From positions 1-50,923 of the forward strand of contig NZ_DASTAT010000008.1 in assembly GCF_035712445.1 (NCBI RefSeq): 50,923 bases of DNA, read 5' to 3'. The notes under the pieces are model-generated. The model worked only from the letters and a program-made list of their open reading frames with translations. It had not been told where the DNA came from and searched no databases. The stretch comes from Oligoflexus sp. (GTDB lineage: Bacteria; Bdellovibrionota_B; Oligoflexia; Oligoflexales; Oligoflexaceae). Shown piece by piece: positions 32,216 to 40,337 of the stretch (position 1 is its first letter; the number at the start of each line of letters is the position of its first letter). A program made the position numbers and the translations under genes.

Positions 32216-32611
32216 ATGAAATTCAATGCAAAGACGACAGGACTGATCGCAGCAGGCTTCTGCGGCCTCACTCTGATGGCCGCAATTTCCCGCGCTGATG
32301 AAACCCCGGTTCCCGCTGAGCCGAGCACACCTCCAACGTATCAGGATGTCGCGTCGATCATTGCCAACAACTGCGGCTACTGCCATACCGGTGGCGCAGA
32401 CGGTTTGGGCGGCATTTCGTTCGACACGGAAGCGGAAGTCGTGGCCAACGCAGCCCTGGCCTATGCAGCTGTGGACGCAGGTCTTATGCCCTATGGCGAC
32501 AGCGAGTGGCGCACGACTCCAGATGGAATTCAATTGCTCGCTTATCTGAAATCGCAAATTCCCGCTGATCCGGCAAAACCGGAAGCGCCTCAGACTCCAG
32601 CCGCCAAATAG
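32216..32611 (+). CDS. Small monoheme c-type cytochrome
   Basis: The product is 131 residues. A Sec signal peptide (about 1-27, ending SRA|DE) is followed by a Pro/Glu spacer and one cytochrome c domain (about 40-117). Its only heme motif, CGYCH, sits in the sequence NNCGYCHTGG. The axial Met is probably in GLMPYGDSEW (about 89-98), a planctomycete-type or c553-like arrangement. It ends in a Pro/Ala-rich tail. AAGGAGA precedes the ATG. It is a soluble periplasmic electron carrier by inference. It may exchange electrons with the nearby multiheme operon, although it is on the other strand and separately transcribed. Confidence 0.85.
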   Translation: MKFNAKTTGLIAAGFCGLTLMAAISRADETPVPAEPSTPPTYQDVASIIANNCGYCHTGGADGLGGISFDTEAEVVANAALAYAAVDAGLMPYGDSEWRTTPDGIQLLAYLKSQIPADPAKPEAPQTPAAK

Positions 32612-32834
32612 GCCGAAGTCCAGGACAAGGCTAGTAAAAATCAGCAGTCATTGAGGACTGTTGGACTCTTTTATCCGGCACCGGTTCACACCCAGGTGTC
32701 GGTTTTCATTGGTCCCGTTCCGCGAACATTTCCCAGGGCCCGTCCAAAAATCTCGACATTCAGGGTAAATTGTTATAGGCATTTGAGCCCATTGCCCGTC
32801 GTGAGGCAAGGAATACACTTTGGAGGACCCCCAG

Positions 32835-33491
32835 GTGACCCAAGAACTCTCCGTCCTGCTCGAGCAGCTCAAAAAATATTTCAAACCCCATCCTTGGCAT
32901 GGGATTCCTGTTCAGGCCGAGTCGCCGGCCTTTTTCAACGTCTTCATCGAAATCGTGCCGACCGACACTGTGAAGTACGAACTCGACAAGGCTTCGGGTT
33001 ACCTTTGCATCGATCGTCCCCAGAAATTCTCGAACTACGTGCCGGCACTCTATGGCTTCATTCCCCGCACCTACTGTATGGAGCGCGTGGCCGCTTATGC
33101 AGGCGAACGCACCGGAATGCAGAACCTCGTCGGTGACGGTGACCCCTTGGATATCTGCGTGCTTTCGGAAAAGCCGATCACGCACGGTGACCTTCTTCTG
33201 CAGGCCAAGCCCATCGGCGGCCTGCGCATGATCGATAATGGTGAAGTGGATGACAAGATCATTGCCGTTCTGAAAGACGACGCCATCTATGGCCGCTTCG
33301 AGGATATCGAAGACTGTCCGCCCAAAATCCTGGCGCGACTCAAGCACTACTTCCTAACTTATAAAGAAATCCCCGGTGAAGGCGGCGAGCGCAAGGTGAG
33401 CATCGAAGCGATGTATAACCGGAAGGAAGCGCTGCACATCATCAATCTCTCGGTTCAGGATTATGATGCCGCGTTCCCCTTTCCCCGCTAA
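32835..33491 (+). CDS. ppa: Inorganic pyrophosphatase, family I
   Basis: This cytoplasmic Mg-dependent hydrolase converts pyrophosphate to phosphate and pulls biosynthetic reactions forward. The product is 218 residues. The family signature GDGDPLDICV is at about residues 97-106, and the metal and phosphate ligands EIVPTDTVKYELDK (about 45-58), YGFIPRTYC (about 74-82) and DDKIIAVLKDD (about 137-147) are visible. GTG at 32835 is chosen as the start because GGAGG lies 8 nt before it. The frame opens with a TTG at 32820 that overlaps this site. Its stop is 3 bp from the stop of the convergent kinase gene. PEP carboxykinase is encoded elsewhere in the window, but no link is implied. Confidence 0.93.
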   Translation: MTQELSVLLEQLKKYFKPHPWHGIPVQAESPAFFNVFIEIVPTDTVKYELDKASGYLCIDRPQKFSNYVPALYGFIPRTYCMERVAAYAGERTGMQNLVGDGDPLDICVLSEKPITHGDLLLQAKPIGGLRMIDNGEVDDKIIAVLKDDAIYGRFEDIEDCPPKILARLKHYFLTYKEIPGEGGERKVSIEAMYNRKEALHIINLSVQDYDAAFPFPR

Positions 33492-33494
33492 GCT

Positions 33495-36149
33495 TTAGAC
33501 CGCTTTCAGGTTGGGTGTCACCGGTTCCTCGTCCCGCGGCAGGGTGATGATGAACTCGGTCCCCTGCCCTGGCACCGTGCTGATATCCATCGTTCCATCA
33601 CAGGCCCGCACAGCTCCATAGACAGCCGCAACCCCGACTCCACGTCCCGAGTAAAGATCGACTTCCTTGGTGGTGCTAAAGCCATCGAGCGAAAGAATCT
33701 CGATCAGCTCGGAGATGGGTTTCGTTTCGATATCCTTGACACCAGCCAGACCCTTTTCCACGATCAGCTGCACGATATGATCGCGATCCATTCCATGACC
33801 ATCGTCTTTGCAGCGAATTTCAAGGCCGCCCTTGCCGGCCTTGAATATCAGGAACACGGAACCGCGTGACGGTTTCTGCCCACGATCCACCTCGATACCA
33901 TGAATAATGGCATTGCGGACGAGGTGCACAAGGTTTTTGATCACATGCTTTTCGGCATCGGAATAAATTTTGACGTCGGCCCCCTGCAGCTCGAACTGAA
34001 CTTTACGCCCGCTGCGTTTGGCCAGCTGATTCACATCGTCCACGATGGGCCCCAGAAGGCTGCGGGCCGACCGGGCTGAAATGCTCTTGACCCAGCGATC
34101 AAAGAGGGCCAGAAACTCGCGGGATACGCCGAGCAGGTTCAGCTCCTCACGCAGATTCACCAGAGTCGATTGCTTGACCACCACGTCCTCGTCGTGGTCA
34201 TCATCCCAGCTGATGCCGAGGATATCCGCATGTCGATTCAAAAAGGTCTGAAAGCTCCGCTCCAGTTCCTTGATGTCTTCCAGGCGAAGCGAACCGCTTT
34301 CCTCAAGCTTATGGATCCGATCCGCCTGCAGGCGCATATTGAAGATCAGGCAGTTGCCCTTCAGGGTGTGCAGGATAAAAGCTGTCATCTTCTGCTTGCT
34401 GCGGACCTCCGGGTCAGCGAGATGCCGCAGGTTTTCGCGGGTGATTTTGATAAAGGAGCGAAACGCGTCCATGTTCTTCAGGATCTTGATCAGCATGGAA
34501 CTGCGCAGAGCCTCGCGCTGCTTCATGCGAAGCTTGGTGATGTCATTCACCGTGAAGAGGATGGCTTTGGGTTTGCCCGCATCATCCCGGATCAGGCCGC
34601 CTTCCAGAATCAAAATGCTGTCGCCGATGCGGAAGGTTCGTGGAATCTGGCTCAGGCTCACCTCTTCCGGCATGCTGTCGGCGAAGACCTGCTGCACGGT
34701 CATCTGAAAGATACTGCGCCGTGATCCTTCCAGGCCCAGGACATCCATGATGGATACCTGGTCCTTGATGCGATCCCCCAAAAGGCGGTAGCAGGCCTTG
34801 GTAAAACCTGCCTCGACTTCCAGGCGGCTATTGATCGTGAAAAAGCCGCTTTTTACGTGGTCAACGATCGAGCGGATGGTCTGGGTGCGCTCGGCGACGA
34901 TGCTTTCCACTTCGGCAATCTGCTTCGTGAGCGCGTTGTTCAATGTCCGGATCATCTGTTCGGAGCGGGCCTGCATAAAGTTCATGCGACTGCCAAGGGC
35001 CAGGGACATCAGCGCGACTTCCGTGGCGCCTCCCAGGAGGTTCCCCCACTGGGCGAAGAAATTCAAAGGGAAAAGGCCATTGAACATCAGCGTGACGATC
35101 ATGTTGCCAAGCAGAAGACAGGTCCAGGCCAGGGTATAAAAAACAGCCGGACGGAAGCCGCGCCAGGCGGCAGTGATGCCGGAGGCGATCAAGGTCACGC
35201 TTACCACCAAAGTGGAAAACGTCAATTCCCGGCCTAACAGCGCATAGGTTCCAAAGAAGCCATGCACGGTGACGGCGATATTCACCAGAATCAGGACGTT
35301 CAGCCACTTCTTCCAGCGGGGCATGTGCTTATGCATATTTAAAAAACGCTGGGCGAAGAGGCAGGCAAAGATATGACTCAGGGAAACAAGGATCAGCCAC
35401 CCACGGTTCATGATCCAATGCCCAAGCTCACCGCCGATCCATTCAATGCCTGTGGCCTGGATTCCAAACTGCGATGAGACAAAGGTGACGAGATAGAGCA
35501 CATAGACAAGATAAGTCTGACTTTTAAAAGAGACCATGAGAAAAAGGTTATAGAGCATGAGCACGACCATGCTGCCATAAAGAAGACCAAGGATCAGGTT
35601 ATCGCGGTGCGCGTAGTTCGTGAAATGTTTCATATCCCACAGAAAAAGGCTGACGACGAAGGTCCCCTTGTTCTGAAGACGCATCACATAGTGGTTCATG
35701 CCGGGCTTGACATGCAGGGGATAAACGGGGAAGCGAAAGGCTATGGGACGTTTTTCATAACCCACCTCATCACCCAGGGTCAGCTCGCTGCGCGATCCAT
35801 CCGCTCCTTCCTGATAAAGGGTCAGATAATCCAAAAGCGGATAGCGGTTTTCCAGGATAAGATCGCGGGCCTTGTCGCTGTGATTTTGAATCGAGAGTTT
35901 GACCCAGAAATGGGCATCCGCATTATTGAGACCCGGAAAGTCCCGCGTCGCGGCCTTGAAATCCTGATCGTACTTCCCGGACACGATATCTTCAAACGTC
36001 AGCTGTCCCGTCAGATCCTCCAGGATCATCACGCTGCGGCCGAGCAGAAGCTCACGCACATCACCGTTGCCGATTTCCGGCACAGACGCCGCCGCGTTCA
36101 GGCTGTAAATCAGGCTCAGGAGCCAAGGCCAAAGTCGAAGCATGCCCAT
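33495..36149 (-). CDS. 7TMR-DISM receptor fused to PAS-like, Hpt and CheA-like HATPase domains
   Basis: The product is 884 residues. Signal peptide (about 1-22), periplasmic 7TMR-DISM-type sensor (about 25-180), seven hydrophobic helices (about 185-390), coiled coil plus PAS-like region (about 395-540), Hpt-like helical domain (about 565-655) with candidate phospho-His594 in HTLKGN, then a CheA-type ATPase: N-box LVRNAIIHGIE (about 743-753), DDGHGMD (about 782) and GRGVGVAAV (about 836). No classical DHp domain or receiver is present. It probably phosphorylates its own Hpt and passes phosphate to an unlinked receiver. ATG 36149 follows the stop of the upstream paralog by one base, with AAGGTGG as the ribosome site. 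This makes a two-gene operon of divergent paralogs. The stimulus is unknown. Confidence 0.85.
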   Translation of the reverse strand: MGMLRLWPWLLSLIYSLNAAASVPEIGNGDVRELLLGRSVMILEDLTGQLTFEDIVSGKYDQDFKAATRDFPGLNNADAHFWVKLSIQNHSDKARDLILENRYPLLDYLTLYQEGADGSRSELTLGDEVGYEKRPIAFRFPVYPLHVKPGMNHYVMRLQNKGTFVVSLFLWDMKHFTNYAHRDNLILGLLYGSMVVLMLYNLFLMVSFKSQTYLVYVLYLVTFVSSQFGIQATGIEWIGGELGHWIMNRGWLILVSLSHIFACLFAQRFLNMHKHMPRWKKWLNVLILVNIAVTVHGFFGTYALLGRELTFSTLVVSVTLIASGITAAWRGFRPAVFYTLAWTCLLLGNMIVTLMFNGLFPLNFFAQWGNLLGGATEVALMSLALGSRMNFMQARSEQMIRTLNNALTKQIAEVESIVAERTQTIRSIVDHVKSGFFTINSRLEVEAGFTKACYRLLGDRIKDQVSIMDVLGLEGSRRSIFQMTVQQVFADSMPEEVSLSQIPRTFRIGDSILILEGGLIRDDAGKPKAILFTVNDITKLRMKQREALRSSMLIKILKNMDAFRSFIKITRENLRHLADPEVRSKQKMTAFILHTLKGNCLIFNMRLQADRIHKLEESGSLRLEDIKELERSFQTFLNRHADILGISWDDDHDEDVVVKQSTLVNLREELNLLGVSREFLALFDRWVKSISARSARSLLGPIVDDVNQLAKRSGRKVQFELQGADVKIYSDAEKHVIKNLVHLVRNAIIHGIEVDRGQKPSRGSVFLIFKAGKGGLEIRCKDDGHGMDRDHIVQLIVEKGLAGVKDIETKPISELIEILSLDGFSTTKEVDLYSGRGVGVAAVYGAVRACDGTMDISTVPGQGTEFIITLPRDEEPVTPNLKAV

Positions 36150-36150
36150 A

Positions 36151-38982
36151 TCAAGCCACCTTCTTTTCTTCTTTGAAAATGGTGAAAAGCGGCGCCGGAA
36201 GCTGAATCTCGATTTCAAATTCCGTCGGTTTGATTTCCCCACCGGAATTGATCAGGTGAATGGTCACATCCCCGCCGATTTTTTGCAGATACTCCCGCAC
36301 GGCGCTCATACCCACGCCACGACCCGAGATATCATTGACTGTCTTCGCCGTCGAAAATCCTGCCATGAAGATAAGTTCCGCAATCCTTTGCGGACGATTC
36401 TCGTCTTCCTTGATCAAGCCCTGCCGCACTCCCAAATCGCGAATACGATCGAGCCGCAGACCCGCCCCATCATCCCCGTAAAGGATCTCAAGACGACCCT
36501 GTGAACCCAGACTAATATCCATGTGAATCATGCCTTCTGGGGATTTCCCCTTCATCATCCGCGTTTCCGCATCCTCGATGCCATGATCCATGGTGTTGCG
36601 CAGCAGGTGAATGAAAATGTTGCGGATGACTTCGCAGCCTTCGTTGCTGATCCCGGCCGGCACGGACTGGAAGCTGACCCGCGGAACCGGCTTTTTCAGG
36701 TCCTTGGCAAGGGTCGCAAGGGGTTTGCAGATATCCTCGAAAAGTTTTTCGACTTCCAAATAATAGAGCTGATAAAAAGTCTTGCGGACATAATCGACAA
36801 AAGGAGTCATTTTTTCGTCCAGATGGAACTCCTCGATCTCGTGCAGGTGCTTGATGTTTTCCCGCACCGTCTCCAGGTCGATCTTCACGACGTCCAGATT
36901 TTCGCTCCGCTTCAGCTTCTGCCGATTGACCGTATCGTAGTCCTGAAAGACCTTCTCGACGTCACTCAGCTGGCTAAGGGCAAGGGCCTGGTTCCAGGCC
37001 GCTTCCTTCTTTTGCACATGGGCGTAGGTCTGCTCGCAGTCATGCACCAGGGCCGTCATGCTCTTGAAGCGATAGGTACGCGCAGCACCTTTGATGGTAT
37101 GCATATTGATGAAGAGGATCTTCAGGGCATCGTCATCCGGCACCGCCGAGCTTTCGATGAGGCGGCGATTTTCCGCGATAAAGTTGCGGCCGGTCTTCAT
37201 GAAGATATCGAACTTTTCGGGATTGATTTCGATGATTTCCCCGATCAGCTCAATATCACGCTGCTGTTTTCTATTCTGCAGCTCCATGGCTTTCAGCTCG
37301 GTGACGTCCCGCAGGGTCACGAGCATCTTTTCCACCACATCCCTGCCCGCATCGACGACAGGCTGCCAATCCAAAAGCAGAATCTTATCCTGACCGCTTG
37401 CGGTGTGAAGACGCATCTCGCGGATCAGATTATCCTGGTTCATTTCAAAATTAAGCGGAGATTCATTGATGCTGCTTTCCAGGATGGTCTGGACGATGCT
37501 CTTCTGCTCGGCATTCAGGTCGCTGGCCGCAAACACAAGGTCCATGGCGTTGCGATTCTTGATGGAATCGGTATTCAGAATGTGTTCCAGGAATTTCGAA
37601 TAGTCATCCCCGACGACCAGCCCCGGGGCACGAACCGTAAAGATACCCTGATGGATATTCTGCAGAATCATCTTCACATCGCGGGTCTGCCGGGCCACTT
37701 CCAGCTGAAGATCCTTGCTCAATTTATCCGCGGTTCGGAAGGCAAAGGCGAAATGACTTCCGACCACCAGGGACTGGCAGAAGATAAAGGCGACCATTCC
37801 ATAGTGTCCCACGAAAGGCAGAGGCAGCTGATTCACATACACCAGCACATCATTGGTCATGGCCGCCACGAAGAGCGCGATACCCAGAAAAGCCATGGAT
37901 GCGCCGCGCACCCGACGCCATGTGGCTCGGGTCAGCTGCCAGAACATCAAGAGCGTAAGGCCGATGATGGGCAAAAAGAAGTGAAACCAAAGTGGCCCGG
38001 CCTGCTTCGGGAAGACCAGGGTAAAGGCCGTGTAAGTCAGAGCCGTCGCCCAGCCGATCTGAACAGCCCGGCGCGGGAAATAGCCAGGGAACGCCAGGTG
38101 AAAGAAATGGAAATACATGGCAAAACCGAGCGGAAACGCCAGAGCATTCGGATAGATCATAAGACTAAAATTCAAAAGCGTGGGCTCTGGGAATATGCGA
38201 GTGAGCAGAGCCTCTGTACTGAAAAAGCGAAGCCCCATGATCAAGCTGAATCCCGCCATCAGAAGACTCGGCCTGTCTTCGGGCCTTAATACAAAAAGCG
38301 AGGCGTTACTGATCACGAGCAGAAAAAACATGCCCAGCACAAAGCAGGCTTCCATGATCTGAAACTGGTCTTTCGCAGCCGCGCGCGGCGTCAGCTCGAT
38401 GGCGGGCGTATCCGCGAATGAGCTGTTCAAATGAAACGAAGATACCCCCATCACCAGATACACATCACTGCCATCGAGTTCCGGAAGAGCGGCGATGATC
38501 TTGCGGCTCTGGGGTACGGACGTTGCCTCGCGATCCGTGACCACACCGACGTCCGCAAGGAGTATAGCTTCCCGACGGGCAGGGATATAGAGCCATGTTT
38601 TATGGGAATTGATGAACTGGCCAAAGGTGATGCTCAGACCTTCCGGGGGCGTTTTCAGGCCCTGAATATGCAGGACGTAGCTGGCATAACCCTGGGCTGT
38701 GATATCGCCGCCCAGGGCATCCCATGATCCCGAGGGATTGGGAATCAGAAAGGTCTTGTCCTTTAAAAAAGCTTCGGTCTTGATTTCATCCGCAGTGAAA
38801 AGCCGTTTCCAGTGAAACATCCATTGGCCGCGCAGGGGAAGACCTTCTTTTTGAAAGTCCCAGCCACGGGCATCCAAGGTACCCTGTTTGGCTTCCCGAA
38901 GCTGGACTTCAGCCCAAGCTGGTCCGCACCATCCCAGTGGGATGGACAGAAGGATGATCACGATGCGAATGAGCGGACACAC
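36151..38982 (-). CDS. 7TMR-DISM receptor fused to PAS-like, Hpt and CheA-like HATPase domains
   Basis: The product is 943 residues, with the same architecture as its downstream neighbour. Signal peptide (about 1-24), periplasmic 7TMR-DISM-like domain (about 30-195), seven transmembrane helices (about 205-415), PAS-like region (about 430-560), Hpt with candidate phospho-His628 in MHTIKGAAR, linker helices, then CheA-like ATPase with LLRNTMDHGIE (about 793-803), DDGAG (about 837) and GRGVGMSAV (about 887). GTG at 38982 is the likely start: AGGAGG lies 7 nt upstream, and the earlier in-frame ATG at 39024 has none. It is separated from the DUF1552 gene upstream by a hairpin. No receiver protein is encoded in the window. 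Confidence 0.85.
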   Translation of the reverse strand: MCPLIRIVIILLSIPLGWCGPAWAEVQLREAKQGTLDARGWDFQKEGLPLRGQWMFHWKRLFTADEIKTEAFLKDKTFLIPNPSGSWDALGGDITAQGYASYVLHIQGLKTPPEGLSITFGQFINSHKTWLYIPARREAILLADVGVVTDREATSVPQSRKIIAALPELDGSDVYLVMGVSSFHLNSSFADTPAIELTPRAAAKDQFQIMEACFVLGMFFLLVISNASLFVLRPEDRPSLLMAGFSLIMGLRFFSTEALLTRIFPEPTLLNFSLMIYPNALAFPLGFAMYFHFFHLAFPGYFPRRAVQIGWATALTYTAFTLVFPKQAGPLWFHFFLPIIGLTLLMFWQLTRATWRRVRGASMAFLGIALFVAAMTNDVLVYVNQLPLPFVGHYGMVAFIFCQSLVVGSHFAFAFRTADKLSKDLQLEVARQTRDVKMILQNIHQGIFTVRAPGLVVGDDYSKFLEHILNTDSIKNRNAMDLVFAASDLNAEQKSIVQTILESSINESPLNFEMNQDNLIREMRLHTASGQDKILLLDWQPVVDAGRDVVEKMLVTLRDVTELKAMELQNRKQQRDIELIGEIIEINPEKFDIFMKTGRNFIAENRRLIESSAVPDDDALKILFINMHTIKGAARTYRFKSMTALVHDCEQTYAHVQKKEAAWNQALALSQLSDVEKVFQDYDTVNRQKLKRSENLDVVKIDLETVRENIKHLHEIEEFHLDEKMTPFVDYVRKTFYQLYYLEVEKLFEDICKPLATLAKDLKKPVPRVSFQSVPAGISNEGCEVIRNIFIHLLRNTMDHGIEDAETRMMKGKSPEGMIHMDISLGSQGRLEILYGDDGAGLRLDRIRDLGVRQGLIKEDENRPQRIAELIFMAGFSTAKTVNDISGRGVGMSAVREYLQKIGGDVTIHLINSGGEIKPTEFEIEIQLPAPLFTIFKEEKKVA

Positions 38983-39051
38983 GACGCCACCTCCTAAAGT
39001 GGAGCTTATGTCTGCTATCGGCAATCCATGGGGAACATTGACGGAAAAGCT

Positions 39052-39084
39052 GCGGGAATACGTGATTCCCGCCCTTGGTTTTTT
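39052..39084 (-). terminator. Terminator hairpin between the DUF1552 gene and the kinase operon
   Basis: GCGGGAAT/ATTCCCGC (39052-39059 with 39065-39072) forms a perfect 8-bp stem with a 5-nt loop. A T6 run (39079-39084) is on the plus strand and a shorter CTTTTCC follows the stem on the minus strand. It lies just after the DUF1552 stop, so it probably ends that transcript. Confidence 0.55.
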
Positions 39085-39086
39085 CC

Positions 39087-40334
39087 TTAAACCGTGAACA
39101 ATCCCTTCAGAGGACCTGCGGATGCATAGGCGCCGCCTGGTGTGCCGCCCATGACCTGAGCCATCGAATAGAGCAGCTGGCTGTGCGAGGCCCCGTTACA
39201 GTCGAGTATACGCCCTGGATTGTACCCGGCAAGACCCTTGCCTCCCATCAGGTAATAGGGCATATCCTTTCTGGTGTGCGAAGCGCCCTGGGCGATTTCT
39301 GTGACGACCAGGATCAGCGAGTTATCCAGCATGGATCCCGTGCGGCCGGCCCTGGGTTCGGGGCGTGCGGCCAGCAAAGCAAAGAGCGTCGTCAGCTGCT
39401 GATTGACCCATTTTTTCTGCTGAGCATGGATAGCGCCGCTGTTATGCGAGGCCTGATGGCTTTCCATAGGCCATTCATTGTTCCAGCGATTCAGCCAATC
39501 GTAATCCATCTTGATCGTGCTCGTATGCCGGGAAAACTGCAGCGTGGCCACCCGCGCCAACCCGCATTCCATGGCCTGCACCAGGTTATACATCTGCATT
39601 TTCATGATAACAGGAGCGGTCTTGTCATCCCACTTGCGTCCATCATCATAGGCAAAGCTCGAAAGATCATAGCCGCTGCAGCTTCCCGAACTGCTCAAAA
39701 GCACCTGGATCTGTTTCAGATGCTGCTGAATCTTGTTCTTCTCGCGTTCGATGTCGGTTTTGGCCAGGAAAGTTTGCAGCTCCTTTTCCACGTTCTTCAG
39801 GAGCGCGGCATCCACCGCGTCGGACTCCAAACCACTGCTTTTGAAGAGCCTTTGATAGACAGCCAGAGGACTGTCATCCGCGATTTTCTCCGATCCACCC
39901 GGCAGAAAGCTGATGGAGTGTCCCTGATTCTTGCTCGCCTGCACTCCGACATGCAGCAGCGCCTGTTTGAATTGATCGGCAAGATGAACATCCAGCGAAC
40001 CCTGGCTGGGATTGGTGCTTGCCGACAGGAGGCAGCGGGCCGCCTCCTCATGCCCGTCGCCGTTTCCATCCAGAAGATTCAGGCGGCGCAGGAGCACCAG
40101 CTGATCGCGATAGGGTGCGAGCGGCAGAAGGGATTCAGGCAGCGTGCTGATGGATCCTGAAAGAGCTGACGGATGCCACTGCTCCAGAAAAGCCCCGTCC
40201 GGATGATAAACCACGATCAGACGCTCGGCCTTTTTAGGATCAAAAGGCGCGGGGGCCTGCCCCAGAAGATTGCGGGCCCACAGCAGTGACGTCATGCCAG
40301 CCATATACTGTAAAAAGCTACGACGCTCCATCAT
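39087..40334 (-). CDS. DUF1552 family protein, predicted exported
   Basis: The 415-residue protein begins MMERRSFLQYMAG, a Tat-like or Sec-like N-terminus whose RRSF is compatible with twin-arginine export, followed by RLIVVYHPDGAF. Later blocks such as SRHTSTIKMDY, MESHQASHNSGA and VVTEIAQGASHTRKDMPYY resemble the HxxSHH-type region of DUF1552. DUF1552 genes commonly sit next to DUF1592/1588/1585 cytochromes, as here. No enzymatic activity is established for the family to my knowledge. GGAGGAA inside the 3' end of the upstream gene serves as its ribosome site, so the pair is translationally linked. Its transcript probably ends at the hairpin 39052-39084. Confidence 0.8.
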   Translation of the reverse strand: MMERRSFLQYMAGMTSLLWARNLLGQAPAPFDPKKAERLIVVYHPDGAFLEQWHPSALSGSISTLPESLLPLAPYRDQLVLLRRLNLLDGNGDGHEEAARCLLSASTNPSQGSLDVHLADQFKQALLHVGVQASKNQGHSISFLPGGSEKIADDSPLAVYQRLFKSSGLESDAVDAALLKNVEKELQTFLAKTDIEREKNKIQQHLKQIQVLLSSSGSCSGYDLSSFAYDDGRKWDDKTAPVIMKMQMYNLVQAMECGLARVATLQFSRHTSTIKMDYDWLNRWNNEWPMESHQASHNSGAIHAQQKKWVNQQLTTLFALLAARPEPRAGRTGSMLDNSLILVVTEIAQGASHTRKDMPYYLMGGKGLAGYNPGRILDCNGASHSQLLYSMAQVMGGTPGGAYASAGPLKGLFTV

Positions 40335-40337
40335 CTT

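Noticed and set aside
36523..38289. 588-codon open frame on the plus strand
   Set aside because: It lies opposite the 7TMR-DISM kinase and has a His/Gln/Arg/Ile-rich composition typical of antisense shadows, with no recognisable domain.
39075..40160. 361-codon open frame on the plus strand
   Set aside because: It is antisense to the DUF1552 gene, which has family-like blocks and a coupled ribosome site.
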